Assembly: GCA_946403295.1 (NCBI GenBank)
Contig: CAMIZL010000011.1
Location: forward strand, 1 to 64,000
Direction of reading: 5' to 3'
DNA: 64,000 bases
Source of the DNA: an uncultured Clostridia bacterium
GTDB lineage: Bacteria; Bacillota; Clostridia; Lachnospirales; Lachnospiraceae
A model generated the notes under the pieces. It searched no databases and was not told where the DNA came from. It saw nothing but the letters and a program-made list of their open reading frames with translations. The translations under genes were made by a program, and so were the position numbers. Shown here in pieces: positions 52,980 to 61,359 of the stretch; the first letter of the stretch is position 1; each line of letters begins with the position of its first letter.

Positions 52980-53134
52980 GTCAGATAAAGAGAGTGTTCG
53001 GCAGTTAAGTATCGGGTGTTTTTTGCCGATAAAAAAGAGTGAAAGCACATTCTGCCGCAGTCAGAAAGAAGAAACCCCGCACACAAGGAAGATCAAGGAG
53101 GATCTTTGCCGGCGGTTTCAAAACGAGGAAATAC

Positions 53135-53908
53135 ATGCTCAGAAGTCTTTATACCGGATGGACCGGTATGTACAACGAACAAAAGAGACTTGACGTCATC
53201 TCAAACAATATGGCGAATGCGACAACGGTCGGATTCAAAAAAGAGGGCGTTACAAGCCAGAGCTTTAAAGACCATCTTGCGATCAAGATCCGCGACGAGT
53301 CGGAGGATTGGAAGCAGCGCAGGATCGGCGATCTTGCCCCGGGCGTAAAGATCGGTGAAGTTTATACCGACTACGCGCAGGGTTCTTTGCGTGAAACAAG
53401 CAATCCCTACGACCTTGCCATGGACGGTGACGGATTCTTTACAGTGAGGATCACAGACCGTGAGGGCAGGGACCATATCCGTTATACGCGTGCCGGGAGT
53501 TTCCACATGAGAGAGGACGGTTATATCACCGACGTTGACGGCAACCACCTTCAGGGTGAGTCCGGTGATGTGCAGGTTCCGGTGGATGCACGTAAGGTCG
53601 TCATAGACACCGACGGAACTATCTATGCGGACGGTGAGCCCATAGACAGACTCGTGATCCGTGACTTTGAAGATTATGATTATTTCAAGAAACACGGTGA
53701 CACATATTATGAGCCTGTTCGCGGCGCGACCGAGAAAGACGCCACGGGTTCGGTACGTCAGGGCTACACAGAGCAGTCGAATGTCAATGTTGTATACGAG
53801 ATGGTAAACATGATCGCGATCACCCGGGCATATGAAGCCAACCAAAAGGTGATCAAGAGTGTTGACAGTACGATAGAACTTGCGGTTTCTTCAGTAGGTA
53901 AGGTGTGA
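53135..53908 (+). CDS. flhO: Flagellar hook-basal body rod protein (FlhO/FlgF-like)
   Basis: 257 residues. It has the flagellar rod N-terminus LYTGWTGMYNEQKRLDVISN with NNMANATTVGFKKEGV, the central GDGFFTV domain and the C-terminal heptad region NVNVVYEMVNMIAITRAYEANQKVIKSVD. It is exported through the flagellar type III system and builds the rod or hook base. GAGGAAATAC precedes the ATG at 53135; longer in-frame starts lack a site. It is paired with the gene at 54004. Confidence 0.9.
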   Translation: MLRSLYTGWTGMYNEQKRLDVISNNMANATTVGFKKEGVTSQSFKDHLAIKIRDESEDWKQRRIGDLAPGVKIGEVYTDYAQGSLRETSNPYDLAMDGDGFFTVRITDREGRDHIRYTRAGSFHMREDGYITDVDGNHLQGESGDVQVPVDARKVVIDTDGTIYADGEPIDRLVIRDFEDYDYFKKHGDTYYEPVRGATEKDATGSVRQGYTEQSNVNVVYEMVNMIAITRAYEANQKVIKSVDSTIELAVSSVGKV

Positions 53909-54003
53909 TCGGTCTGACGCATATATGATCACGTCGGATTTTACGGCAAGAGCTTAAAGCATCCCCGGCTTTGAAGCGGGGATCATAAGATCAGGAGGTT
54001 TAC

Positions 54004-54822
54004 ATGATTAGAGCATTATGGACAGGCGCATCGGGAATGACGGCGCAGCAGACGAGTCTTGATAATATCGCAAACAATCTTTCCAATGTAAATACAGCAG
54101 GTTTCAAAAAGCAGACGACCGAATTCTCGACACTTCTCTATCAGAAGTTGCAAAGAAAGGTTACCGACAACAACGGTGACCCCAAACCCGTAATAGGACA
54201 GGTGGGACTCGGCGTCAGGGTTTCGGGCCTCTCACAGATCTTTACTCAGGGTGCCATGCTTGAGACCGGCAGAAAGTACGATTTCTGTGTTGAGGGCGAG
54301 GGCTTCTTCAGAGTTCAGCTTCCCGACGGAACGATCGGCTATACGCGTAACGGTGCGCTTCAAACTTCCATGACGGCCGAAGGTGTTGCCCTTTGTACGG
54401 CGGAAGGCTACAGCATCCTTGACGATGCGGGCCAGCCCATCATCTTCGGACCCGAGTACGATATGGCAAAAGTGAGCACCGATCAATGGGGCAATTTCAC
54501 ATATCCCGACGAAGAAACAAACGTTGCGATGAATATCGGCGTGAAGATAAGCATGGCACAGTTCAACAATCCCGCAGGTCTTGACAAGATCTCGGGCAGC
54601 ATGTTCCGCGAGAGCGAGAACTCCGGAGTTCCGAGACTTGAAGCAGACGATCCGCTCCTTACAACAAGTAAGATCCACTCCGGATACCTCGAGGGTTCGA
54701 ACGTCGCAACCGTGGACGAGATCGTAAACCTCATCGTAACGCAGAGAGCGTACGAAATGAACTCAAAAGTCATCACCGCATCGGACGAAATGATGCAACA
54801 GGCAAATAATCTGAGATCCTAA
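54004..54822 (+). CDS. flhP: Flagellar hook-basal body rod protein (FlhP/FlgG-like)
   Basis: 272 residues. N-terminus IRALWTGASGMTAQQTSLDN then IANNLSNVNTAGFKKQ, central GEGFFRVQLPDGTIGYTRNG, and C-terminus SNVATVDEIVNLIVTQRAYEMNSKVITASDEMMQ define a distal-rod FlgG/FlhP protein. TCAGGAGGTTTAC precedes the ATG. The 95-bp gap from flhO holds an ATCCCC/GGGGAT hairpin. Confidence 0.93.
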   Translation: MIRALWTGASGMTAQQTSLDNIANNLSNVNTAGFKKQTTEFSTLLYQKLQRKVTDNNGDPKPVIGQVGLGVRVSGLSQIFTQGAMLETGRKYDFCVEGEGFFRVQLPDGTIGYTRNGALQTSMTAEGVALCTAEGYSILDDAGQPIIFGPEYDMAKVSTDQWGNFTYPDEETNVAMNIGVKISMAQFNNPAGLDKISGSMFRESENSGVPRLEADDPLLTTSKIHSGYLEGSNVATVDEIVNLIVTQRAYEMNSKVITASDEMMQQANNLRS

Positions 54823-54977
54823 GGATTATTTTTCGCTGATCTGCGAGTCAGAATGATTTGACGAAAGCTTGCTTTCAGGCAAATCATATATGACGAAGCA
54901 GACACTGCGAAGCAGTAGTCCGCCCCAAGACATGAGCGAGTAGTGAGCGAAGCGAACGGATTGCGAATGAGATCGGG

Positions 54978-55036
54978 GCGGCGCGAAAAGTAATCCGTAA
55001 GGATTGCAAATTGCGGATGCGAAAAGTAATCCGTAA
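54978..55036. repeat. 41-bp direct duplication before the rod-binding gene
   Basis: GCGAAAAGTAATCCGTAAG occurs at 54978 and again at 55019. The second copy lies just before the ribosome binding site of the next gene. Confidence 0.8.
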
Positions 55037-55049
55037 GAAAGGGGTACAT

Positions 55050-55418
55050 ATGTCTTTATCAGTCAGTTCGGATATTACGGCGGTTATGGACCGCTACAAT
55101 AAGCAGACCGCGGCGAACTCACGTGCGGACAGTCTTGAGAAGTCCCTTAAGGGTGACCTCTCGAATGCCAGCGACGAGGAGCTCATGAATGTCTGCAAGA
55201 GCTTTGAGGCGTACTTTCTCGAGCAGGTGCTCACCGATGTGAAGGAAGCGATCGTTCCGAAGCAGGAGAAGGAGAATCCCTACCTCTCGATGTTCGGAGA
55301 CAAGCTCTATGAGGAGTATTCCAAGATGATCGCGGACAGCGGAGACCTCGGGATCGCACAGAAGCTTTTTGATGCCATGAAGAGAAATACCCCCGGTATT
55401 AAACCTATTGAAGAATAA
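55050..55418 (+). CDS. Rod-binding protein (FlgJ N-terminal domain)
   Basis: 122 residues. The FlgJ rod-binding core is visible: EELMNVCKSFEAYFLEQVLT, YLSMFGDKLYEEYSKMIADS and LGIAQKLFDAMKRN. It lacks the C-terminal muramidase of enterobacterial FlgJ, as is usual in Firmicutes. It acts as the rod cap or assembly scaffold. AAAGGGGTACAT precedes the ATG at 55050. It completes the flagellar group with flhO and flhP. Confidence 0.88.
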   Translation: MSLSVSSDITAVMDRYNKQTAANSRADSLEKSLKGDLSNASDEELMNVCKSFEAYFLEQVLTDVKEAIVPKQEKENPYLSMFGDKLYEEYSKMIADSGDLGIAQKLFDAMKRNTPGIKPIEE

Positions 55419-55545
55419 TGACGGATTCTCCTGTCGCGTATGTTCTCCCGAAAACGCCGGCGCTTTGATCGTTTTCGGAAAGATATACGGGCTCGGAGGA
55501 TCCTGTTTATGAGCGGCTACAGACTGTAAGAGGAGAAACATACAT

Positions 55546-57789
55546 TTGAGAGAATTAGAGGGCACCGTCAGCAGTATTGTTTTCCGCAACCCCGATAACG
55601 GTTATACCGTGTTCGAGCTTGCGGTATCCGGAAAAGATCAGCCGGTCACCTGTGTGGGTGGCTTTTCTTTTATTGCTGAAGGCGAGTGCCTTAGGATAAG
55701 CGGCCGCGATAAGCATCACCCCGTTTACGGTGATCAGATCGAGGTCGTTTCTTATGAGGACATAGAGCCGTCTGATGCCGCGTCGATGGAGAGGTATCTC
55801 GCGAGCGGCGTCATAAAAGGCGTGGGCCTCAAACTCGCATACAGGATAGTTCAGGCGTTCGGTGACGATACTTTCAGAGTGATCGAGGAAGAACCCGAAG
55901 CACTCATAGACATAAAAGGGATCAGCGCGAAGCTGGCCCGTGCGATAAGCGAATCGTTCGAGGAAAAACGCGGTATACGTGATCTGATGCTGTTCCTTCA
56001 AAAGTACGGGATCAGCAACAGTCTTGCACTCAAGATCCATAAAGAATACGGTCACGAGGCGAAAAAGCTGATCCTTGAAAACCCATACAGACTCGCGGAA
56101 GATATACAGGGAGTGGGTTTTAAGACTGCCGATGCGCTTGCGATGAACATCGGGATCGAGAAGGACTGCGAACACAGGATCCGGGCGGGGATACTTTACG
56201 AACTTTCCGTCGCGGAGGGCGCGGGACACACGTATCTGCCCGCTGACATGATAGTCGGCGCGGTCAGCGAACTGCTCGGAGTAGATGAGCTTTCGGCACA
56301 AAGAGCTCTTGACGAGCTTACGGTTGAGGGACATGTAATAGTAAAAGGTCCGGGGATCACAGAGACCGAGGAACCCGGAAAAGTCTACCGTGCTCCGTTT
56401 TACTATATGGAACTCGGTGTCGCACGCATGCTCCTTGACCTTGACGCCATGGACCGGTTCGGCGGAGAGATCTCGGATGCCGAATTTTCAAAAATGCATA
56501 TGGAGGACGATGTTCACCTCGACGATCTCCAGAAGAGAGCGGTCCGTGAAGCATATAAGCACGGAGTTTTTATCCTCACGGGTGGACCCGGTACCGGAAA
56601 AACGACGACCATACGCGCCATGATCTCTTATTTCGAGAGCAAAGGGCTGACGATCCTGATCGCCGCCCCCACGGGACGCGCCGCAAAAAGGATCACCGAA
56701 ACCACGGGACGCGAAGCGCTCACGATACACAGATTGCTGGGCTGTCAGGGCGTTCCGGACGACCCAGCAGGCGGCAGAAAAGGTCGGTTTACATTTGAGA
56801 AGAACGAGGACGAGCCACTTGAGGCGGACGCAGTCATAATCGATGAGATGTCAATGGTCGATCTTCCGCTTATGCATGCGCTCCTTAAAGCTGTCTGCCC
56901 CGGCACGCGACTTATCCTGGTGGGCGACGCGAACCAGCTCCCGAGCGTAGGCCCCGGAAATGTTTTAAAAGACATCATCTCTTCGCACAGATTCAATGCG
57001 GTTTGCCTGACTCATATTTTCCGACAGGCGATGGAGAGCGATATCATAGTCGGAGCGCATATGATCAACCGCGGAGAGATTCCGAAACTCGATAACAATT
57101 CAAAGGACCTCTTTATGATGGAGAGGCTTTCTTCGGGTGAGATACGCGGAGTCATCGCAAATCTGGTCGGAGGCAGACTCGCACGCTATGTCGGCGAGGA
57201 TGTTTTTGACGTGCAGATCCTCACGCCCATGAAAAAGGGCGACCTCGGGACCATAAACCTTAACAGCCTTCTTCAGCAATATCTTAATCCACCCGAAGAG
57301 GGACGCAGGCAAATGGAATACCACGACATCATCTTCCGCGAAGGCGATAAAGTCATGCAGACAAAGAACGATTACCATCTTGAATGGGAGATCAGGGAGC
57401 ATGGCTTTGTTAAGAGCACCGGAACAGGCATCTACAACGGAGATATGGGCAGGATCAGACAGATCAATACATTTGCCCAGCATATCCTGATAGAATTCGA
57501 CGACAACAGATTCGTTGAATATCCGTTCTCACAGCTTGAGGAACTCGAGCTTGCTTATGCCGTGACGATACATAAATCACAGGGCAGCGAGTATCCCGCA
57601 GTTGTCATCCCGCTTCTTTCGGGACCGGCTCAGCTGTTCAACAGAAACATACTCTATACGGCCGTCACTCGCGCGAAAAAGTGCGTTATCATCGTCGGCA
57701 GCAGACAAACCGTCATAAACATGATCCATAACGAAAACGAGCAAAAAAGATATTCGGGACTCAAGGAATGCATCATCGAGATGAACTGA
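55546..57789 (+). CDS. recD2: ATP-dependent RecD-like helicase (RecD2)
   Basis: 747 residues. The RecD2 N-terminal domain (OB-fold start LEGTVSSIVFRNPDNGYTVF and tandem helix-hairpin-helix elements ending IKGISAKLARAI) precedes the SF1B helicase core: Walker A GGPGTGKTTT (about 353), APTGRAAKRI, DEMSMVD, GDANQLPSVGPG, and C-terminal YAVTIHKSQGSEYPAVVI. It is a 5'-3' helicase that works without RecBC in repair and mismatch correction. The start is TTG, nine bases after AGGAGA, and matches the family N-terminus. Confidence 0.94.
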   Translation: MRELEGTVSSIVFRNPDNGYTVFELAVSGKDQPVTCVGGFSFIAEGECLRISGRDKHHPVYGDQIEVVSYEDIEPSDAASMERYLASGVIKGVGLKLAYRIVQAFGDDTFRVIEEEPEALIDIKGISAKLARAISESFEEKRGIRDLMLFLQKYGISNSLALKIHKEYGHEAKKLILENPYRLAEDIQGVGFKTADALAMNIGIEKDCEHRIRAGILYELSVAEGAGHTYLPADMIVGAVSELLGVDELSAQRALDELTVEGHVIVKGPGITETEEPGKVYRAPFYYMELGVARMLLDLDAMDRFGGEISDAEFSKMHMEDDVHLDDLQKRAVREAYKHGVFILTGGPGTGKTTTIRAMISYFESKGLTILIAAPTGRAAKRITETTGREALTIHRLLGCQGVPDDPAGGRKGRFTFEKNEDEPLEADAVIIDEMSMVDLPLMHALLKAVCPGTRLILVGDANQLPSVGPGNVLKDIISSHRFNAVCLTHIFRQAMESDIIVGAHMINRGEIPKLDNNSKDLFMMERLSSGEIRGVIANLVGGRLARYVGEDVFDVQILTPMKKGDLGTINLNSLLQQYLNPPEEGRRQMEYHDIIFREGDKVMQTKNDYHLEWEIREHGFVKSTGTGIYNGDMGRIRQINTFAQHILIEFDDNRFVEYPFSQLEELELAYAVTIHKSQGSEYPAVVIPLLSGPAQLFNRNILYTAVTRAKKCVIIVGSRQTVINMIHNENEQKRYSGLKECIIEMN

Positions 57790-57799
57790 GGAATCTTAA

Positions 57800-57912
57800 G
57801 GTTCGGGATATTATGCATCACCGGAATGAAACGAAAAATGTCTTCAGATTCGGGATATGCATCACCGGAATGAAACGAAAAATGTCTTCAGGTTTGGGAT
57901 ATGCATCACCGA
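57800..57912. repeat. 44-bp tandem repeat, about 2.3 copies
   Basis: ATGCATCACCGGAATGAAAC starts at 57813 and 57857, with a partial copy at 57901 (period 44). The array begins about 10 bp after the recD2 stop. Confidence 0.88.
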
Positions 57913-58020
57913 AGCGGGGTGAGATATCTCAAATTCAAAATGTAAACTTTCAGAATTGTCGGTTAAAAATGATATATTTGTGAAAAGTAACAAAAAAATT
58001 GCAAAAAGCGAAAAAATTGC

Positions 58021-58049
58021 GTGCAATACAATGATAAACATGTTATAAT
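58021..58049 (+). promoter_or_regulatory. Promoter of the comF-yvyF-cheX-cheY group
   Basis: GTGCAA, 17-bp spacer and perfect TATAAT (58044-58049), about 60 bp before the comF start. Confidence 0.6.
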
Positions 58050-58109
58050 TATGCAAAGACGAAAAGCGACTCATTGTTCACATGGATAAACGTATCCGGG
58101 AGGTCATTA

Positions 58110-58835
58110 TTGAAAGAGGGATTGACACATTTTTTATTCCCGAGAAAATGCCCCGGATGCGGGATAGTTCTTCCTGCGGGAGAGCTTGTCTGCAGTGAAT
58201 GTGCAAATGAATTTACATTGATAAAAGAACCGACCTGCCTGTTGTGCGGGCGCGCGATCGAGTTCGGCTCGGGAGAGTTGTGCTACACATGCACTAACTC
58301 CGACAGAAGCAATGACTTCGGTATATCGATCTTCTTCTATGACGATCTGATGAGGAAGGCGATGAGTGATCTGAAATTTCACGGACAGACGGATAACACG
58401 GACTATTTCGCAGCAATGGCTGTCAGCCGTGCGGGTTCAAGGATCAGAAAATTTAATCCCTGTGCCCTGATCCCTGTTCCGGTTCATAAAACGCGACTCA
58501 TGGAGCGCGGATATAATCAGGCGGAAATTATTTCCGCAAAGATCGGGGAGATGCTCGGTATCCCCGTTATTTCCGACCTTCTGATCCGGGCACGAAAAAC
58601 CGATTATCAAAAGAATCTCGGAAGGCAGATGAGAAGGCGTAATCTCTTTGGCGCTTTTTCCTATAATAAGGAAAAGTATCCGGGAAGCAAGATAGAAACC
58701 GAGCTCGCGCGGGTTATGCTCGTGGATGACATCTACACAACCGGCAGCACGATGGAGAGTTGCGCGAGGATGCTTAAGGAAGCCGGCGTTTCCGAGATCG
58801 GACTTTTGAGCATCGCGATCGGTGCGGGTAACTGA
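58110..58835 (+). CDS. comFC: ComF-family phosphoribosyltransferase-like protein
   Basis: 241 residues with a TTG start after GGGAGG. An N-terminal double zinc finger (CPGC, CSEC, CLLC, CYTC) precedes a type I PRTase fold: ALIPVPVHKTRLMERGYNQA and the PRPP loop VMLVDDIYTTGSTM. ComFC proteins take part in DNA uptake and processing in competent bacteria. The next gene is yvyF, the arrangement found in B. subtilis, which supports the name. A longer frame from 58074 lacks a binding site. Confidence 0.9.
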   Translation: MKEGLTHFLFPRKCPGCGIVLPAGELVCSECANEFTLIKEPTCLLCGRAIEFGSGELCYTCTNSDRSNDFGISIFFYDDLMRKAMSDLKFHGQTDNTDYFAAMAVSRAGSRIRKFNPCALIPVPVHKTRLMERGYNQAEIISAKIGEMLGIPVISDLLIRARKTDYQKNLGRQMRRRNLFGAFSYNKEKYPGSKIETELARVMLVDDIYTTGSTMESCARMLKEAGVSEIGLLSIAIGAGN

Positions 58836-58936
58836 TCCGCATGCCCCCGGCCCTAAAGGGGTAGCAGGACTTTTGCAGCATATGCGTTAAAGTATCGTGT
58901 CACGAACACGTGAAAATATAAGGAAGGAGTGATTTT

Positions 58937-59347
58937 ATGGAAGTCAGATCATGTAGAGGTTGCGGAAAGCTTTACAATTACCTCGGACCCAGCACACCTG
59001 CTTGCCCCGCATGCATGGCGGCGATGGAAGAAAAGTTCCAGGTTTGTAAGGAATATATCAGGGAAAACCCCGGCGCCAACATTCAGAAGGTGTCTGAGGA
59101 AACCGACACACCCATTAAGATGATCAAGCAGTGGGTACGTGAGGAGCGCCTTACCTTTGCGGAAGGTTCTGTTGTGGGAATCGAATGTGAGAGTTGTGGT
59201 GCCAGTATTCTGACAGGAAGGTACTGCCCGGCATGCAAATTTAAGATGCAGCAGACTTTCGCCAATGCTTCCAGAAAAACTCCCGACCCCCGGCAGGCGC
59301 AGACAAAGAATGACAGGGACAACAAGATGAGGTTCCTTGACAGGTAA
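58937..59347 (+). CDS. yvyF: YvyF-like flagellar operon protein
   Basis: 136 residues. Two zinc-binding pairs at the N-terminus (CRGCGKLYNYLG, CPAC) and two near the C-terminus (CESCGASI, CPAC) flank a helical, HTH-like region (NIQKVSEETDTPIKMIKQWV). This is the YvyF/TIGR03826 flagellar operon protein; function is not established. AAGGAAGGAG precedes the ATG. In B. subtilis flgM comes next; here a CheX-like gene does. Confidence 0.87.
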   Translation: MEVRSCRGCGKLYNYLGPSTPACPACMAAMEEKFQVCKEYIRENPGANIQKVSEETDTPIKMIKQWVREERLTFAEGSVVGIECESCGASILTGRYCPACKFKMQQTFANASRKTPDPRQAQTKNDRDNKMRFLDR

Positions 59348-59360
59348 GGGGTGATATACT

Positions 59361-59843
59361 ATCGAAATCAATGACCGCTTCATAGAGGAGACGATTCGTT
59401 CGGTCTACGCGGCAGTCACGAAAACGGTTGCGCAGATCGATCTGAAAGAACCTCCGCCTCGTAAGAAGAGAATCGAGGCTCCGATTTCAGTGGTCGTTCT
59501 GTCAAAAGGAATCTTTAAATCAAGGGTTGTGAGCACTTTCCCCACACAGCTTGTTGATGAGATCGTAGACAGGATGAGCCACAACAGTCCGTTATCACCG
59601 GAGGACAGGGATGCGTATTTTAAGGAATACATAAACATGTGCTTCGGAAGATTTATCTCTCAGATAAACAATGAAACGGGAAGAGCATCCAGATTTGTCA
59701 TTCCGGTAATGATCCGCGGACTGTACCGCACACCGCAGGACAACGTCTTCACCGACACGGCACGTGTCGATTTCGGAAGTGACTACGGAAGCGTTAATAT
59801 GGTCGTTTCGTATGACATTTTACCGGAGCATTCCAGTAATTAA
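59361..59843 (+). CDS. CheX/CheC-like phosphatase with probable AUC start
   Basis: 160 residues if read from ATC at 59361. The N-terminus NDRFIEETIRSVYAAVTKTV and the later EYINMCFGRFISQIN (the ExxN active-site helix) fit the CheX/CheC family, which dephosphorylates CheY-P. The frame is open back to a TGA at 59352 and holds no ATG, GTG or TTG before GTG at 59490, which would cut off the first helix and strand. GGGGTGA lies exactly six bases before the ATC, and the length from there is normal for CheX. The cheY gene follows. A frameshift or sequencing error near the 5' end is the alternative. Confidence 0.7.
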   Translation: MEINDRFIEETIRSVYAAVTKTVAQIDLKEPPPRKKRIEAPISVVVLSKGIFKSRVVSTFPTQLVDEIVDRMSHNSPLSPEDRDAYFKEYINMCFGRFISQINNETGRASRFVIPVMIRGLYRTPQDNVFTDTARVDFGSDYGSVNMVVSYDILPEHSSN

Positions 59844-59914
59844 TTGACAGGAACAGGGATACGTTTGACATGAAGTCGATCCGGTCTACCCGGATTCGCA
59901 GAGAAAGGACAATT

Positions 59915-60280
59915 ATGAAGAAGATTCTCATTATCGATGATTCGCCGTTTATTTTTAAAGAGGTTTCGGCAACACTTGAGGGGCTCGATTACGAGATAGT
60001 CGGACATGCAAAGAGCGGAGAGGAAGGTCTCAGCATGGCCAAAGAACTCAAACCCGATATCATCACGCTCGACATCGTTATGCCCGGAATTGACGGGATC
60101 GAAACAGCGCAGAAGCTTATCGAGACAGATCCCGCCATCAAGATCGTTATGCTCAGCTCATTATGCGATCATGATACGGTCAGCGAAGTTGAAGAGCTCG
60201 GTCTTAAATATCTTGTTTCCAAGCCTATAGAAAAAGAAGTCCTCATTGAAACACTCGAGAAAGTGTGCAATGAAGACTGA
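59915..60280 (+). CDS. cheY: CheY-like single-domain response regulator
   Basis: 121 residues. Acidic pocket in KILIIDDSPFIF, phospho-Asp in PDIITLDIVMPGIDG, switch Ser in IVMLSSLCD and Lys in YLVSKPIEKE. As in chemotaxis CheY, it should move between a CheA kinase and the flagellar switch. AGAAAGGACAATT fixes the start at 59915. It lies 70 bp after the CheX-like phosphatase, its likely partner. Confidence 0.88.
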   Translation: MKKILIIDDSPFIFKEVSATLEGLDYEIVGHAKSGEEGLSMAKELKPDIITLDIVMPGIDGIETAQKLIETDPAIKIVMLSSLCDHDTVSEVEELGLKYLVSKPIEKEVLIETLEKVCNED

Positions 60281-60284
60281 TATG

Positions 60285-61142
60285 TCACTTTAGTCCGGTC
60301 AGCTTTATGCCTGAGGGATCCTGAGTGATCTTGCCCTCTTTCATGAGATGACCGACAGCCCGTTTGAATGAATTCTTTGACATACCGAAAGTGCGTCTTA
60401 TGACGTCGGTATCGGTTTTGTCGTGAACGGGCAGGAAGCCTCCGGGCGCCGAGCCGAGCCGTCCGAGGATGAGCTCGCAATCGGCATATATCTGAACATG
60501 TGAAGGATCGCGCATGGCAAGCACAAGCTTTCCGTCCGGAAGGACGCGCGCGACACGCAATCTGATCTCGTCCCCGATATTGACGTCGGTAACGAGATCT
60601 TTTTTTGGTATAAGAGCGCGATAGGTGTTGTCGACGGCAACATGCGCGCCTTCGTCGCGACCTGTCTCATATACACGTCCGAGAACTCTGTCGCCTGTTT
60701 TGTAGGGCGAATCGTTTTTAAGATATTTATATAGTTTCATGGTCGCACACAAACGGCCGGATTTGTCGATATAGAGCGCGACGAGAACTTTGCTGCCCTT
60801 GCCCGGACGCCTGGTCTGTTCTCTGTACGGCAGAAAAAGATCTTTCTTAAGACCCCAGTCGAGGAAAGTGCCGAGCTGAGTTACTTCCTGACAAGTAAGG
60901 ATCGCAGTCTCGCCGAGGGTGATGAGCGGACGCTTCATGGTCGCCACGGGTCTGTCCTCTGAATCGAGGTAGATGAAGCACTCCATGATGTCGCCTTTAT
61001 CAAGACGCGCGGTCATCTCGCCCTTGGGGAGAAGAACTTCGCCGGTGATCCGGGTGTTCGGGGAAGGTTCGTCATCGATGACATAAGCGCCGTGGGGCGT
61101 CATGCGCGCAATCTTTACTATGTTGATCTTTCCGAGTTCCAT
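60285..61142 (-). CDS. cvfB: S1-like RNA-binding protein CvfB
   Basis: 285 residues. An N-terminal S1-like domain (KINIVKIARMTPHGAYVID, EVLLPKGEM), further S1-type domains (LGTFLDWGLKKDLFLPYREQ; GDRVLGRVYETGRDEGAHVA) and a C-terminal winged helix (MSKNSFKRAVGHLMKEGKI) match CvfB/YitL. CvfB binds RNA and affects virulence gene expression in staphylococci; its role in Clostridia is unknown. It converges on cheY with a 4-bp gap. Confidence 0.92.
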   Translation of the reverse strand: MELGKINIVKIARMTPHGAYVIDDEPSPNTRITGEVLLPKGEMTARLDKGDIMECFIYLDSEDRPVATMKRPLITLGETAILTCQEVTQLGTFLDWGLKKDLFLPYREQTRRPGKGSKVLVALYIDKSGRLCATMKLYKYLKNDSPYKTGDRVLGRVYETGRDEGAHVAVDNTYRALIPKKDLVTDVNIGDEIRLRVARVLPDGKLVLAMRDPSHVQIYADCELILGRLGSAPGGFLPVHDKTDTDVIRRTFGMSKNSFKRAVGHLMKEGKITQDPSGIKLTGLK

Positions 61143-61233
61143 ATCGTTTTCCTTTCCAAACAGTCCGGTCGAAGCATCTCAGATCGCAGTATCGAAGATC
61201 ATTGAAGCTCGCGCCTCCCGAGTCAGCAGCACG

Positions 61234-61262
61234 ATTATATCACAAAGGCTGAAAAGTGTATA
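61234..61262 (-). promoter_or_regulatory. Promoter of cvfB
   Basis: On the minus strand TATACA, 17-bp spacer and perfect TATAAT, about 90 bp before the start. Confidence 0.65.
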
Positions 61263-61280
61263 TACTGCCTTTAAAAGGTA

Positions 61281-61308
61281 TTGCGAACATAGTAAATGTA
61301 TGTAATAC
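61281..61308 (+). promoter_or_regulatory. Promoter of the CPBP protease gene
   Basis: TTGCGA, 16-bp spacer and TAATAC (61303-61308), about 50 bp before the GTG start. Confidence 0.5.
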
Positions 61309-61359
61309 TTAAAGGCGGTGTTTTTAACGCCATACAATAAAAGAAAAGAGGGTCTTGTT

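Larger units (their letters stand above)
57790..58109. other. Intergenic region before comF
   Basis: 320 bp. A 44-bp repeat covers 57800-57912; an AT-rich stretch then holds the comF promoter at 58021-58049. No gene is seen. Confidence 0.6.

Noticed and set aside
54830-55000. Possible small RNA between flhP and the rod-binding gene
   Set aside because: The stretch is repetitive (AGCGAAGCGAA-like and GAAAAGTAATCCG words), but I found no promoter or terminator to define an RNA.
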